Below are positions 44,384 to 53,832 of a stretch of 64,000 nt of DNA, in pieces. A program made the translations under genes and the position numbers. The DNA is from Arthrobacter sp. P2b (GTDB taxonomy: Bacteria > Actinomycetota > Actinomycetes > Actinomycetales > Micrococcaceae). The stretch lies in the NCBI RefSeq assembly GCF_900168295.1, contig NZ_FVZL01000012.1:38475-102474 (forward strand), given 5' to 3'. Within the stretch, counting starts at the first letter, position 1. Every line of letters begins with the position of its first letter. The notes beneath the pieces were generated by a model, which was given only the letters and a program-made list of their open reading frames with translations, was not told the origin of the DNA and made no database searches.

Positions 44384-47300
44384 TCAGGTTGACGGTAGCG
44401 CCTGGGTGAGGGCCAGGGGCGGAGCCCCGGCCGGGGCGGCGGAGGCCGCTGGACCCACCTGGACATTTACCCAGGTCCGAATGCCGTTCCCGCCCAGGCT
44501 CAGCCGCGAGAGGTAGGACCCTTCGGACAGGCCCGACCAGGACACCGTGGCCGAGGTGGCCGTGCCGTTCGGAGCGACAATGGGGTTTGGCTCCACCGTG
44601 AGGTTGCCGGCATCACCGGCAAACGTCACGGCCTGGACCGCCGCGCTGGCCGCCCCGTTGTCCGGGGTGGAGTACAAGTTGGCCACGATGTAGTACGTGC
44701 CCGCCCGCGGTGCCTCAAGTTCCAGGAACTCGCTGGCAGAGGCGGTGGCCACCTGGGTTGCCGTCAGTCCACCCGAGGCGTTCGGCGCGTATACCACCAT
44801 GTCCCAGTCGACGTCGCCGGATTCGGCCTGGACGCCCAGGCGGGCAAAGGACGAACCCGCCGGAACATTCACCTGCATCAGGGCATTGTGCGCATCGTTG
44901 GTGGGCGCGTATGCCCCGGGGGTCTTGGTGATGGCGGTCTGGCTCAGTGGGGCAAGCCCCTCAACGCCGACTGCAATCGGGGCGTCCGAGCCGGACACGA
45001 GCTCCATGGTGCCGCTGCCGTTGCCGGTGGCGGAGCTGAAGGAGAAGGAGGGAGCGATCTGTGCATCAACAGGGCGAATGGCGATAGGCGAGATCACCGT
45101 GCGGGGACCCTTCCAGGCCAGGGTTCCGGTGCTGAACGTGCCGACGGCGGCACTGACGTTGCGGATTGTCACTGTTACTTCGCGGCTCTGGCCTGCCTTG
45201 GAGAAGTTCAGTGACTGGGGCTCCACCTGGACGCTGAAGCCCGGCATGGCGACTTCCGCGCGGTACATGCCCGGGACCAGCGCCGTCAGCTGCCGCTTGA
45301 CCTGGACTTCCCCCACAAGGCTGCCCAGCGCGATGGACGGCAGGTTGAGGTCGCGGGCGGCGATGGTGCCTGCCTGTGGTACCCCGGTGTCCACTCCTTG
45401 CCCGTTCAGGAAGCCCAGCCAGTCCTTGATGCCCGAGTTGTAGACCAGCCCGGGGTCAAGGACCCGGGTGGAATCAATGTGGCCGGCACCGCCCTGGAAG
45501 GGATCGGTGTTGGCGGAGCCGTCCGCGTTGACCAGCGGGTAGGCCGTGGTCATCATCGCGGACTTCACCATGGCGGGGCTCCACGCAGGCTGCCTGCTGA
45601 GGACCAGGGCACCAAAACCTGCAATGTGGGGTGCGGCCATGGACGTGCCGGACATAAACCCGAACTGTTCCCCGTCATTTCCGATGGTGGAGACGCCGGC
45701 CAAAACATTGACTCCGGGTGCTGCGATGTCGGGCTTGAGCAGGTCACCGCCGGATGCCAGTGAGGGGCCTCGGGAGGAGAATCCGGCGATCTGCGGGACG
45801 GCGGCCGGCGGTTCATCGGTCAGGTCGCCCTTGACCAGGCTGACCGTCAGGGCGGGGTTAGCCTCCAGCTTGGACTTCAGTTCCAGGCTCTTCGGCGCGT
45901 TGACGTGCACGGTGGGGAGGACATGGTTGTCCGCGTCCTCGGAGCTGCTGGTGAGGTTCACCAGGATCATGCCCACGCCGCCCTTGGCCTGGACTTCCTG
46001 GCTCTTGGCCGTCCGGTCCACCACTCCGCGGTCGCACACCACCACTTTGCCGGCTACCTTGGCCGGGTCAAGGCTGCCGGGGCCGCAGAGGTTGGGGTTG
46101 GCAGCTCCCGCCGCGGCTGCCGCTGCAGCGACCACCACTGGTTTGTCCGCAACTTCCGTTTTCATGACGGACGCACCGCGGTACAGCGAGCCGTCGGAGA
46201 CCTTTACGGTACCGAGCAGCTCGCTCGGGAAAGTGGACGCCGCAACGGTGGTCAGCCAGGGCGAGGCGTGGTTGACCGTGGAGGCGGCGGGACCGGAGTT
46301 GCCGGCGGAGGCGGAGACAAACACACCGGCCGCGGCGGCGTTCAGGAAGGCCAGTGCCACGGGATCGGTGGTGCTGTTGTTATTGCCCGATATCGAGTAG
46401 TTCAGGACATCCACGCCGTCCTTGATGGCGGCTTCCACTGCCTCTACGGAAGCGGAGGAGTAGCAGCCACCGGTGTCCGGGCTGGTGTCTTCCCAGCACA
46501 CCTTGTAGACCGACACCTTCGCGGCGGGAGCAACGCCCGAGCTCCTGCCGAAGCCGGCACCGTCGATCACCTGGTCGACGTTCGCGTTCCCGGCAGCCGT
46601 CGTGGCGGTGTGGGTTCCGTGGCTTCCGACGTCGACGGGTGAAATGAGTTCCTGCGGTGCGCGGTTTCCAGGGGCCACGTACTGCAGGAAGGAGTCCGCG
46701 AAGTAGCGCGCACCGATGACTTTCGAGTTGCACAGTGAACCGTCGAAGGCCGCGCCGCTCCCTTCGCCCTTCTGGCATTCCCCGGTAAACGTGGTGCCGT
46801 CGGCCTTGAGCATGGCAATCTTGCCGTCAGCCGTGCGGTAGGGAACGCCCACCTGCGCTTGGCCCTGAAGCGGCTGCACCGGTTCACCCTGGAGGAAGGG
46901 GTTGTCCGGTGCGTAGCCGGAGTCGATGACTCCCACCACCACGCCTTTACCCGCGTTTGCTTCCCCGCCGAACTGCTTTGCCCAGACACCGTCGGGGCCC
47001 GTGAGCTTGAGGAAATCCGTAGTGGTGTAGTCGGGCGCGTTTTCCACATCCGGCGCCACCGCCAGGACGCGGTTGTCCTTTGACAGGGCGGAAGCCTGGG
47101 CCGCGGTCAGCTCGGCGCTGAAACCGTTGAGGGCCGCCGTGTACTGCCTGGCTGGCGTGACGCCCTGGGCTGCCGCTACGTCCCGCTGCTGCTTGCGGAG
47201 GTGCGCGTCGTACGCGTTGTAGTTCGGGCTGCCGGCGTCCAGCTTCCTGCCCTTCTGGGGTTTGGTTGCGGCCAGTCCGGGCGTTTCCCCCTCGTACGCT

Positions 47301-47515
47301 GCTGCCGCCGCCCCGGCCAGCACCACGATGTAGCGGCCGTCGTTGAACTGCGGTGCCCCGGACTGTGTTGTTGCTGATTGCCGGTCCTGGCTGGCCGGCA
47401 CCGCGGTGGCGGGACTTATGGCCATCGACGTCAGGAGAAGCGGCAGGCCGACGGCGAGCGACGCCGCCTTCCGGAATCCCCCGCCCCTGACGGGGCTCTT
47501 TCCAGTTGATCTCAC
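44384..47515 (-). CDS. Secreted S8 family (subtilisin-like) serine protease
   Basis: A protein of about 1043 aa. A signal peptide (LAVGLPLLLTSMAISPATA) is followed by an I9-type propeptide (YIVVLAG, ARQYTAALNGFSAELTAAQASAL). The catalytic domain has Asp in VVVGVIDSGYAPDN, His in DVGSHGTHTATTAAG and Ser in GFMSGTSMAAPHIAG. A PA domain is inserted between His and Ser (LCGPGSLDPAKVAGKVVVCDRG). Fibronectin-like and C-terminal beta domains follow. GTG at 47515 has AAAGGG upstream; GTG at 47530 lacks a site. It degrades proteins outside the cell. Convergent with the SSI-like operon. Confidence 0.95.
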   Translation of the reverse strand: MRSTGKSPVRGGGFRKAASLAVGLPLLLTSMAISPATAVPASQDRQSATTQSGAPQFNDGRYIVVLAGAAAAAYEGETPGLAATKPQKGRKLDAGSPNYNAYDAHLRKQQRDVAAAQGVTPARQYTAALNGFSAELTAAQASALSKDNRVLAVAPDVENAPDYTTTDFLKLTGPDGVWAKQFGGEANAGKGVVVGVIDSGYAPDNPFLQGEPVQPLQGQAQVGVPYRTADGKIAMLKADGTTFTGECQKGEGSGAAFDGSLCNSKVIGARYFADSFLQYVAPGNRAPQELISPVDVGSHGTHTATTAAGNANVDQVIDGAGFGRSSGVAPAAKVSVYKVCWEDTSPDTGGCYSSASVEAVEAAIKDGVDVLNYSISGNNNSTTDPVALAFLNAAAAGVFVSASAGNSGPAASTVNHASPWLTTVAASTFPSELLGTVKVSDGSLYRGASVMKTEVADKPVVVAAAAAAAGAANPNLCGPGSLDPAKVAGKVVVCDRGVVDRTAKSQEVQAKGGVGMILVNLTSSSEDADNHVLPTVHVNAPKSLELKSKLEANPALTVSLVKGDLTDEPPAAVPQIAGFSSRGPSLASGGDLLKPDIAAPGVNVLAGVSTIGNDGEQFGFMSGTSMAAPHIAGFGALVLSRQPAWSPAMVKSAMMTTAYPLVNADGSANTDPFQGGAGHIDSTRVLDPGLVYNSGIKDWLGFLNGQGVDTGVPQAGTIAARDLNLPSIALGSLVGEVQVKRQLTALVPGMYRAEVAMPGFSVQVEPQSLNFSKAGQSREVTVTIRNVSAAVGTFSTGTLAWKGPRTVISPIAIRPVDAQIAPSFSFSSATGNGSGTMELVSGSDAPIAVGVEGLAPLSQTAITKTPGAYAPTNDAHNALMQVNVPAGSSFARLGVQAESGDVDWDMVVYAPNASGGLTATQVATASASEFLELEAPRAGTYYIVANLYSTPDNGAASAAVQAVTFAGDAGNLTVEPNPIVAPNGTATSATVSWSGLSEGSYLSRLSLGGNGIRTWVNVQVGPAASAAPAGAPPLALTQALPST

Positions 47516-47710
47516 GTGCAACCCTTTCACGATGTACCGGCCCAGCTATGGTTGCGGGCCCGAAACGACAGGCCTGGCATATTGGTTTACAGATCTTGTA
47601 ATCAATGAGACCAGCCAGTTCAAACAGTACAGAGTGATAGCCGAATATGACATAGGACACAGGCTGCAAAATTGCCTTCCCCCCGGGCGCCCGCAGCATG
47701 ATCCGGGCAC

Positions 47711-47737
47711 AAAAAAGGGCACCCCGAAGGGCGCCCT
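47711..47737 (-). terminator. Terminator of the small gene at 47765
   Basis: On the minus strand, GGGCGCCC-TTCG-GGGTGCCC is followed by TTTTTT, a classical intrinsic terminator, 28 bp past the stop of the small gene. Confidence 0.85.
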
Positions 47738-47764
47738 GATGGCGGCGCGGAGGAACTGGCCGGG

Positions 47765-47950
47765 CTACTGCCGCGGCGTGCGGACCACGTCGCTGATCCA
47801 CTGCCGGGTCTTCTCATCGACCGGACCGGCCACGCGGTTTTCCCGCGCTAAGCGGTCAGCCTTGACTTTCTGCAGCACCATCCTGCCGAGTCCGGCGAAT
47901 ACCGCCGCAGCAACCATCGGCAACAGGACGGACTTCGATTTCTCTGCCAT
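47765..47950 (-). CDS. Small hypothetical membrane-associated protein
   Basis: A 61-aa protein: a short basic N-terminus (MAEKSKS), one hydrophobic segment (VLLPMVAAAVFAGLGRMVL) and a charged tail (KVKADRLARENRVAGPVDEKTRQWISDVV). No known family. It is bounded by its own terminator at 47711-47737, which supports it as a real transcription unit. Confidence 0.65.
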   Translation of the reverse strand: MAEKSKSVLLPMVAAAVFAGLGRMVLQKVKADRLARENRVAGPVDEKTRQWISDVVRTPRQ

Positions 47951-48206
47951 CCCGCAATCCTAGTGAAGCCGGTTCGGCAACTCCAGAACCTGGATAGACA
48001 AGGTCAGGAGGACCCGCCGAACACCGTGCCCGCAGGCCTGGACTGGCCGAATACAAGCAGGGGCGCTGAGGCCGGTAGAATGGGATGGCAAGCTCGCGGA
48101 GCGCCCGTCCTCACTGTCAACCACAACAGTTTCCCCAACCCGGTACGGCGTGAGACGGCACCACTCCGCTGCGCCCTTACCCAAGCTCACGCACAGGAGT
48201 TACCGG

Positions 48207-48458
48207 ATGCCCCGGATCGTTGTTGACGTCATGCCCAAACCCGAGATTCTGGACCCGCAGGGGAAGGCGATCGTCGGCGCTCTCCCCCGGCTGGGCTTCA
48301 CCAGCTTCAGCTCTGTCCGCCAGGGCAAGCGTTTTGAACTGACGGTCGACGGCGAGGTGACCGAGGACATCCTGGCCCAGGCCCGCGACGCCGCAGAGAC
48401 CCTCCTCTCCAACCCCGTGATCGAGGACGTCGTCAACGTCGAGGTCGTCGAGGCCTGA
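48207..48458 (+). CDS. purS: Phosphoribosylformylglycinamidine synthase subunit PurS
   Basis: An 83-aa subunit that bridges PurL and PurQ in the FGAM synthase complex (fourth step of purine synthesis). [27 protein letters not shown] and [11 protein letters not shown] are the family signatures, ending with VNVEVVE. The ATG at 48207 follows CAGGAG. It is separated from purQ by one base, starting the purSQL operon. I see no clear PurR box or riboswitch in the 256-bp upstream gap. Confidence 0.97.
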   Translation: MPRIVVDVMPKPEILDPQGKAIVGALPRLGFTSFSSVRQGKRFELTVDGEVTEDILAQARDAAETLLSNPVIEDVVNVEVVEA

Positions 48459-48459
48459 A

Positions 48460-49233
48460 ATGACTGAACTTCCCCTGATCGGCGAAGCCGTTGCAGTCGC
48501 GGCCGAGCCGCGGCTTGCCGGCGCCCGCATCGGCGTCGTCACCTTCCCCGGCACCCTCGACGACCGCGACGCCGCCCGCGCGGTCCGCCTCGCCGGCGGC
48601 ACCGCCGTCGAACTTTGGCACGGCGACACCGAACTCGGTGACGTGGACGCCGTCGTCATCCCCGGCGGGTTCTCCTACGGCGACTACCTGCGGGCCGGCG
48701 CCATCGCGCGTTTCGCCCCGCTGATGTCGAAGATCATCGACGCCGCCAACAGCGACGCAAGGCTTCCTGTCCTGGGTATCTGCAACGGCTTCCAGATCCT
48801 CACGGAATCGCACCTGCTGCCCGGCTCCATGATCAAGAACGACCACCTGAAGTTCCTGTGCCGCGACCAGGTGCTGCGCGTCGAAAACAGCAACACCGCG
48901 TGGACCCTGGATTACCAGGCGGGCCAGGAGATCACCATCCCGCTGAAGAACCAGGACGGCCAGTACATCGCCGACGAGAAGACCCTGGATGCCCTTGAGG
49001 CCGAGGGCCGCGTGGTGTTCCGCTACGTGGGCTTCAACCCGAACGGCTCCCGCCGCGACATCGCCGGCATCTCCAACGCCGCCGGCAACGTGGTGGGCCT
49101 CATGCCGCACCCGGAGCACGCCACGGAACCGGGCTTCGGCCCCGAGTCGCTGGACGGCATCGGCGGCTCCGACACCGACGGGCTGGGCTTCTTCACCTCC
49201 GTTTTGACCAAGATTGTGGGAGGCGACAAGTGA
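48460..49233 (+). CDS. purQ: Phosphoribosylformylglycinamidine synthase subunit PurQ
   Basis: A 257-aa class I glutamine amidotransferase that supplies ammonia to PurL. The nucleophile Cys is in [12 protein letters not shown], and the His/Glu pair in [26 protein letters not shown] is the oxyanion region. It has an N-terminal extension of about 20 residues before [11 protein letters not shown]. The 3' end overlaps purL (GTGA), giving translational coupling and matched subunit supply. Confidence 0.98.
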   Translation: MTELPLIGEAVAVAAEPRLAGARIGVVTFPGTLDDRDAARAVRLAGGTAVELWHGDTELGDVDAVVIPGGFSYGDYLRAGAIARFAPLMSKIIDAANSDARLPVLGICNGFQILTESHLLPGSMIKNDHLKFLCRDQVLRVENSNTAWTLDYQAGQEITIPLKNQDGQYIADEKTLDALEAEGRVVFRYVGFNPNGSRRDIAGISNAAGNVVGLMPHPEHATEPGFGPESLDGIGGSDTDGLGFFTSVLTKIVGGDK

Positions 49234-51539
49234 GCATCGACACCACCAAGAAGTTCAATATCGACACCGTCGAGAACGCCGCGAAGACTCCGGACACGGA
49301 ACTGCCCTGGGCTGAACTGGGCCTGAAGCAGAACGAGTTCGACGAGATCGTCAAGGTCCTGGGGCGCCGCCCCACCGGCGCCGAGCTGGCCATGTACTCC
49401 GTCATGTGGAGCGAGCACTGCTCCTACAAGTCCTCCAAGAACCACCTGCGCCAGTTCGGCGACAAGGTGACCCCGGAGATGAAGAAGGACATGCTGGTGG
49501 GCATCGGCGAAAACGCCGGCGTGACCAACCTGGGGGACGGCTGGGCCGTGACCTTCAAGATCGAATCGCACAACTCGCCGTCGTTCGTTGAGCCCTACCA
49601 GGGCGCAGCCACCGGAATCGGCGGCATTGTCCGCGACATCATCTCCATGGGTGCCCGCCCCGTAGCGGTCATGGACCCGCTGCGGTTTGGCGCCATCGAC
49701 CACCCGGACACTGCACGTGTCATGCATGGTGCCGTTGCCGGCATCGGCGGCTACGGCAACTCCCTGGGCCTGCCCAACATCGGCGGCGAGATGGTCTTCG
49801 ACTCCGTTTACCAGGGCAACCCGCTGGTGAACGCGCTGGCCGTGGGCGTGATGCGCCACGAGGACATCCGCCTGGCCAACGCCTCGGGCAAGGGCAACAA
49901 GGTGGTCCTGTTCGGTGCCCGCACCGGCGGCGACGGCATCGGCGGCGCCTCTGTGCTGGCCTCCGAGTCCTTCGATGACACCAAGCCCTCCAAGCGCCCC
50001 GCCGTCCAGGTGGGCGACCCCTTCGCCGAGAAGGTCCTGATCGAGTGCTGCCTGGAACTGTTCAAGGGCTCCCTGGTTGAGGGCATCCAGGACCTGGGCG
50101 CCGCGGGCATCTCCTGCGCCACGTCGGAGCTCGCCTCCAACGGCGACGGCGGCATGGCCGTCGAGCTGACCTCCGTGCTGCTGCGCGACCCCACGCTGAC
50201 CCCGGGCGAAATCCTGATGTCCGAGTCGCAGGAACGCATGATGGCTGTGGTCACGCCGGAGAACGTGGAAGCGTTTGAGGCTGTCATGGACAAGTGGGCT
50301 GTGGAATACGCCTGGCTGGGCGAGGTGACCGACAGCGGCCGCCTCATCATCACCTGGGAAGGCGAGGTAATCGTCGACGTCGATCCCCGCACCGTCGCGC
50401 ACGACGGCCCGGTCTACGACCGCCCGTTTGCCCGTCCCTCATGGCAGGACGACGTCCAGGCGGACGCCTTCACCGGTTCCGTGCAGGACGCCGGCCGCCC
50501 CTCCGCTCCGGCTGAGCTGGCCAAGGCCGTCACCGAGCTGGTGGCATCGCCGAACATGTGCTCCAAGTCCTGGATCACGGACCAGTACGACCGGTACGTG
50601 GGCGGCAACACCTCCATGGCGTTCCCGGATGACGCGGGCGTGGTGCGCGTGGACGAGGAAACCGGGCTGGGCGTGGCCCTGGCCACCGACGCCAACGGCC
50701 GCTACACCTACCTGGACCCCTACCACGGCGCGCAGCTGGCGCTGGCCGAGGCCTACCGGAACGTCGCCACCTCCGGCGCCGTTCCCATGGCCGTCAGCGA
50801 CTGCCTGAACTTCGGCTCCCCCGAGGACCCGGATGTGATGTGGCAGCTGGCCGAGGCCATCCGCGGCCTGTCCGACGCCTGCATGGTGCTGGGCATCCCG
50901 GTCACGGGCGGCAACGTGTCCCTGTACAACCAGACAGGCACCACCCCCATCCACCCCTCCCCCGTGGTGGCGGTCCTGGGCAAGCTCGACGACGTCGCCC
51001 GCCGCACGCCGTCGGGCTGGCGTGAGGATGGCCAGGCCATCTACCTGCTGGGAACCACGGCTGCCGAGCTGGACGGTTCCGAGTGGGCCAACATGCGCGG
51101 CCACCTGGGCGGCCTGCCGCCGAAGGTGGACCTCGACGCCGAGCGTGCGTTGGGTGAGATCCTGATCAACGCGTCGCGGGACGGCATGATCGATTCGGCC
51201 CACGACCTGTCCGAGGGCGGCCTCGCCGCTGCCCTGGTGGAGTCCTCGCTGCGCTACGGCGTCGGCGCCAGGATTGCGCTGCAGGACGTCCTGGACCGGG
51301 ACGGCGTGGACCTGTTCACGGCGCTGTTCTCCGAGTCCCAGGGCCGCGCTGTTGTGGGCGTGCCCCGCTCGGAGGAAGTCCGCTTCACCGACATGTGCAC
51401 GGCCCGCGGTTTCGCCCACACCCGTATCGGTGTCGTGGACGCAGCCAGCGGCACACTGGACATCAACGGCGTGGAGAGCCTGTCCCTGGACGCCCTCCGC
51501 GAAGCCCACGAGGGGACGCTGCCGAAGTACTTCGGCTAA
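49230..51539 (+). CDS. purL: Phosphoribosylformylglycinamidine synthase subunit PurL
   Basis: A 769-aa small-type PurL that converts FGAR to FGAM with [24 protein letters not shown], the Gly-rich [28 protein letters not shown] and [11 protein letters not shown] mark the first half; [20 protein letters not shown], and [11 protein letters not shown] and [19 protein letters not shown] the second half. The GTG at 49230 overlaps purQ and has GGGAGG upstream. Needs PurQ and PurS for glutamine-dependent activity. The palindrome at 51548-51607 lies 9 bp after the stop. Confidence 0.98.
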   Translation: MSIDTTKKFNIDTVENAAKTPDTELPWAELGLKQNEFDEIVKVLGRRPTGAELAMYSVMWSEHCSYKSSKNHLRQFGDKVTPEMKKDMLVGIGENAGVTNLGDGWAVTFKIESHNSPSFVEPYQGAATGIGGIVRDIISMGARPVAVMDPLRFGAIDHPDTARVMHGAVAGIGGYGNSLGLPNIGGEMVFDSVYQGNPLVNALAVGVMRHEDIRLANASGKGNKVVLFGARTGGDGIGGASVLASESFDDTKPSKRPAVQVGDPFAEKVLIECCLELFKGSLVEGIQDLGAAGISCATSELASNGDGGMAVELTSVLLRDPTLTPGEILMSESQERMMAVVTPENVEAFEAVMDKWAVEYAWLGEVTDSGRLIITWEGEVIVDVDPRTVAHDGPVYDRPFARPSWQDDVQADAFTGSVQDAGRPSAPAELAKAVTELVASPNMCSKSWITDQYDRYVGGNTSMAFPDDAGVVRVDEETGLGVALATDANGRYTYLDPYHGAQLALAEAYRNVATSGAVPMAVSDCLNFGSPEDPDVMWQLAEAIRGLSDACMVLGIPVTGGNVSLYNQTGTTPIHPSPVVAVLGKLDDVARRTPSGWREDGQAIYLLGTTAAELDGSEWANMRGHLGGLPPKVDLDAERALGEILINASRDGMIDSAHDLSEGGLAAALVESSLRYGVGARIALQDVLDRDGVDLFTALFSESQGRAVVGVPRSEEVRFTDMCTARGFAHTRIGVVDAASGTLDINGVESLSLDALREAHEGTLPKYFG

Positions 51540-51547
51540 TAGTCTCC

Positions 51548-51607
51548 ATCGATTGCTCCGTACTCGTCGTTTTGACCTCTCAGAACGACAAGTGCGGAGC
51601 AATCGAT
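51548..51607. repeat. 60-bp imperfect palindrome, copy 1 (3' side of the DUF559 gene)
   Basis: Outer arms ATCGATTGCTCCG (51548-51560) and CGGAGCAATCGAT (51595-51607) pair perfectly. Inner arms TACTCGTCGTT and AACGACAAGTG pair with two mismatches, leaving a loop of about 12 nt. It matches the copy at 52605-52664 in 47 of 60 positions, in the same orientation. It ends 2 bp before the stop of the minus-strand gene. Confidence 0.85.
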
Positions 51608-51609
51608 TC

Positions 51610-52551
51610 TTAATCACTCCCCCGCCAGCCTGCTTGGATCAGCGCCGTGCGGATCTTGGCCACCGCGGATTTCGCGTCGTTAGGCATGTGGCGCTTCGAG
51701 ATCCGAACTTCGGTCCACCCCAGGGCAGAGTACCGTTCTGACCGACTGATGTCCCGGACCACCTGGAGTTCCTCCCCGTGGTGCTCGCCTTCATATTCGA
51801 TACCGATGCGGTACTTCCGGTAGGAGAGATCCGGTTCGTGGTGCCGTGTCCCGTCCTCCGCAATGATGGGAACGTTCAGTTCGGGTTCGGGCAGTCCGGC
51901 CCGCACCACAGCCAGCCGAAGCAGTGTTTCCTGGGGTGAGTCGGAGCCAACGCGGACCATCTTGATGGCCTCTTTGGCTTTGCGCAGCCCACGCTTTCCC
52001 TTGTGCCTGTCGATCATCCGTTGAAGATCGGCAATGGTGCACAGCGGCATGTCCCGGCCATCGAACTCCGGACGGGGCACCCGCACACAGCTGTCCCCAG
52101 CCACTACAAGTTCATCCACGGTCAGCAATTCAGCGAGATCCAGCCACGTACGTTCCGGCGTGGTGACAGGGATACCCTGATGGACCGTGACTTCGTCGTC
52201 GTAGAGCTTCATTCGGTGCACGACCACGTGCGGCCGGTTGAGGTGTGCCGCACCTTCGGGACGGATGATGTGAAACATATCGTTTGGCTCCTTTCGCTGT
52301 CGACGCGGCAGCGAAAGGAGCTCCGCCGCCGTCAGGTGGGACGCGGCGCACCGCTCATTCACTTCAATGAAAGGCCTCACCCTGGCATTCAAGGGGAGTT
52401 CCGCCGTCGCGCGTTCCATTCGAATACCCCTGCCATGGCGCTCCAACGACCGGTGCCGCCAGCGCCGCGGAGACACTCCAGTGAACGACGCGTCAGCAAT
52501 GGTGAAGGGGCGCCCCCGGAGCTCCTCCGGCAGCGGACGTGGGGTCTTCAT
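51610..52551 (-). CDS. AbiEi-like/DUF559 domain protein (putative Vsr-like nuclease)
   Basis: A 313-aa protein. The N-terminus (GRPFTIADASFTGVSPRRWRHRSLERHGRGIRM) resembles the winged-helix domain of AbiEi-type antitoxins. The middle (TVHQGIPVTTPERTWLDLAELLTVDELVVAGDS) is shared by this actinobacterial family. The C-terminus is a DUF559/PD-(D/E)XK-like domain: HHEPDLSYRKYRIGIEYEGEHH has the Asp and the E-x-E of Vsr-like nucleases, ending ERYSALGWTEVRISK. Activity is not established. It is a single gene bracketed by two similar 60-bp palindromes, and interrupts the space between purL and an overlapping operon. No toxin partner is adjacent. Confidence 0.85.
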   Translation of the reverse strand: MKTPRPLPEELRGRPFTIADASFTGVSPRRWRHRSLERHGRGIRMERATAELPLNARVRPFIEVNERCAASHLTAAELLSLPRRQRKEPNDMFHIIRPEGAAHLNRPHVVVHRMKLYDDEVTVHQGIPVTTPERTWLDLAELLTVDELVVAGDSCVRVPRPEFDGRDMPLCTIADLQRMIDRHKGKRGLRKAKEAIKMVRVGSDSPQETLLRLAVVRAGLPEPELNVPIIAEDGTRHHEPDLSYRKYRIGIEYEGEHHGEELQVVRDISRSERYSALGWTEVRISKRHMPNDAKSAVAKIRTALIQAGWRGSD

Positions 52552-52604
52552 CGGTCCATGACACCAGAATCAGGCAAAGACCGCGGAAGTTATCCACACC
52601 TCTT

Positions 52605-52664
52605 ATCGAATGCTCCGTACATGTCGTTTTCCCGGATCAAAACGGCATCTACGGAGCAATCGAT
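52605..52664. repeat. 60-bp imperfect palindrome, copy 2 (5' side of the DUF559 gene)
   Basis: ATCGAATGCTCCGTA (52605-52619) and TACGGAGCAATCGAT (52650-52664) pair with one mismatch. Inner GTCGTTTT and AAAACGGC pair with one wobble, leaving a loop of about 8 nt. It starts 53 bp upstream of the DUF559 gene and ends 3 bp before the stop of the DUF503 gene. Confidence 0.85.
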
Positions 52665-52667
52665 GGG

Positions 52668-52961
52668 TCAGTCCTCGCTGTGGATCTCCCGCTGCCGGGC
52701 GCTGAGCAGCTCGATCTCGGGCCTGCCCGCAACGAGACGTTCGACGGCGGCGAGCACCTCCACGAGGTGGGCGCGGTCTGCTGCCACCAGGCCGGCCCCC
52801 ACCTGGGAGCGCCGGTACTGGTCGTGGTCCCCCACCTCGGCCACGGAGACATCAAAGCGGCGCTTGAGCTCGGCCAGCAGGGGCTTGATGACGGAGCGCT
52901 TCTCCTTCAGGCTTTGGACGTCGCCCAGGAGGATGTCGAATTCAATCCAGCCGATCCACAT
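52668..52961 (-). CDS. DUF503 family protein (YlxP-like)
   Basis: A 97-aa protein. MWIGWIEFDILLGDVQSLKEKRSVIKPLLAELKRRFDVSVAEVGDHD is given here only by its key elements: a first strand WIGWIEFD, then QSLKEKRS and SVAEVGDHD, which define DUF503 (YlxP), a ferredoxin-like fold often encoded near rbfA. Its role is unclear. The ATG at 52961 overlaps the stop of the upstream monooxygenase-like gene (TGATG). It is the last gene of a four-gene overlapping operon. Confidence 0.9.
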   Translation of the reverse strand: MWIGWIEFDILLGDVQSLKEKRSVIKPLLAELKRRFDVSVAEVGDHDQYRRSQVGAGLVAADRAHLVEVLAAVERLVAGRPEIELLSARQREIHSED

Positions 52962-53278
52962 CAGATGGTCAGCTCCCCCATCCTGTCCCAGCCGTCGCCG
53001 TCGAGCTGGCGGCTGATGATCCGGGGTGTTTCGGCGAGGGCCTGGGGCATGTCCGCCATGGCCTGCTTGAAGTGGCCGCTGTTGACATGGTCGCCTGCGG
53101 CGTCGTCCTTGAAGGCCTCCACCAGGACGAACTCGTTCGGGTCCTCCACGCTGCGGGACCAGTCGAACCACAGGTTGCCGGGCTCCTCCCTGGTGGCCCG
53201 GGTGAAGTCAGCCACCAGGTCCATCCAGCGCTCCGACCACTCCGGCTTGACCTTGAATTTGACGACGATAAAAATCAC
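52961..53278 (-). CDS. Antibiotic biosynthesis monooxygenase (ABM) family protein
   Basis: A 105-aa dimeric ferredoxin-like fold protein: IVVKFKVKPEWSERWMDLVADFTRATREEPGNLWFDWSRS, then FVLVEAFKDDAAGDHVNSGHFKQAM and PRIISRQL. EPGNLWFDW and the H-V-N-S-x-H-F pattern are typical of YgiN/ABM quinone-oxidising or stress-related members. No heme motif is seen. The GTG at 53278 overlaps the DUF1990 stop (GTGA), and its own stop overlaps DUF503, so translation is coupled. Confidence 0.9.
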   Translation of the reverse strand: MIFIVVKFKVKPEWSERWMDLVADFTRATREEPGNLWFDWSRSVEDPNEFVLVEAFKDDAAGDHVNSGHFKQAMADMPQALAETPRIISRQLDGDGWDRMGELTI

Positions 53279-53832
53279 GGGGATGTCCCTTCCGCGGCGA
53301 GTGTGCGTGCCCCTTTAATGTACCGGGAGGTGACGTAGCGCTGGGCGGCCCGGGTTACCGGTCCGCCTGCAGAGTAGAACCAGTTGGCGGGCCGGCTGAA
53401 AGCCCGGATCCGAAGGAACACGTCCCCCTTGCCGTCGATCTCCACTTCGAAGGATTCCTCGCCGCGGGCCGGGTGCCCCGGCAGCGTCCCGTATCCGAAC
53501 CCTGCCGATTGCGGCAAACCATCCGGGGAGGGTTGCCGCACCCAGACCACTTCACACGGCGCGTTCAGCCTGAAAGGCCCGACGCCGAACCCGCTCACCA
53601 CCCGCGCTCCGGGCACCGCCGTGGGGGAATCGGCACGGACACGCAGTCCGGCCCGCCGCTGAAGTTCCCAGCCCAGGATGCCGCGGGCCACACGCCCGTA
53701 GACCGCAAGCCCATTGCCCAGGTGGACCTCCTTCAGCACCCGGGAGTAGTCCGCGGGTCCGTTGCCCTGTTCGGTGCCCCCTATTCCGGGGTAGTCGAGG
53801 ACCCCTTTCACGTGCCACTTGCCGTCACGCAT
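53275..53832 (-). CDS. DUF1990 family protein
   Basis: A 185-aa protein. DYPGIGGTEQ, FGVGPFRLNAPCEVVWV, GFGYGTLPGHPARGEESFEVE and the ending FLRIRAFSRPANWFYSAGGPVTRAAQRYVTSRYI are the DUF1990 hallmarks. The fold is START-like by annotation; the function is unknown. The ATG at 53832 overlaps the YjbR-like gene by 8 nt, and the stop overlaps the ABM gene by 4 nt. The second of four coupled genes. Confidence 0.9.
   Translation of the reverse strand: MRDGKWHVKGVLDYPGIGGTEQGNGPADYSRVLKEVHLGNGLAVYGRVARGILGWELQRRAGLRVRADSPTAVPGARVVSGFGVGPFRLNAPCEVVWVRQPSPDGLPQSAGFGYGTLPGHPARGEESFEVEIDGKGDVFLRIRAFSRPANWFYSAGGPVTRAAQRYVTSRYIKGARTLAAEGTSP

Noticed and set aside
49023..50402. Open frame of about 459 codons opposite purQ/purL
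   Set aside because: Antisense to strongly conserved purine genes; no motif of its own.
51610..52551. Type IV toxin-antitoxin pair
   Set aside because: The N-terminus is AbiEi-like, but no AbiEii nucleotidyltransferase toxin is adjacent, so a full pair cannot be claimed.
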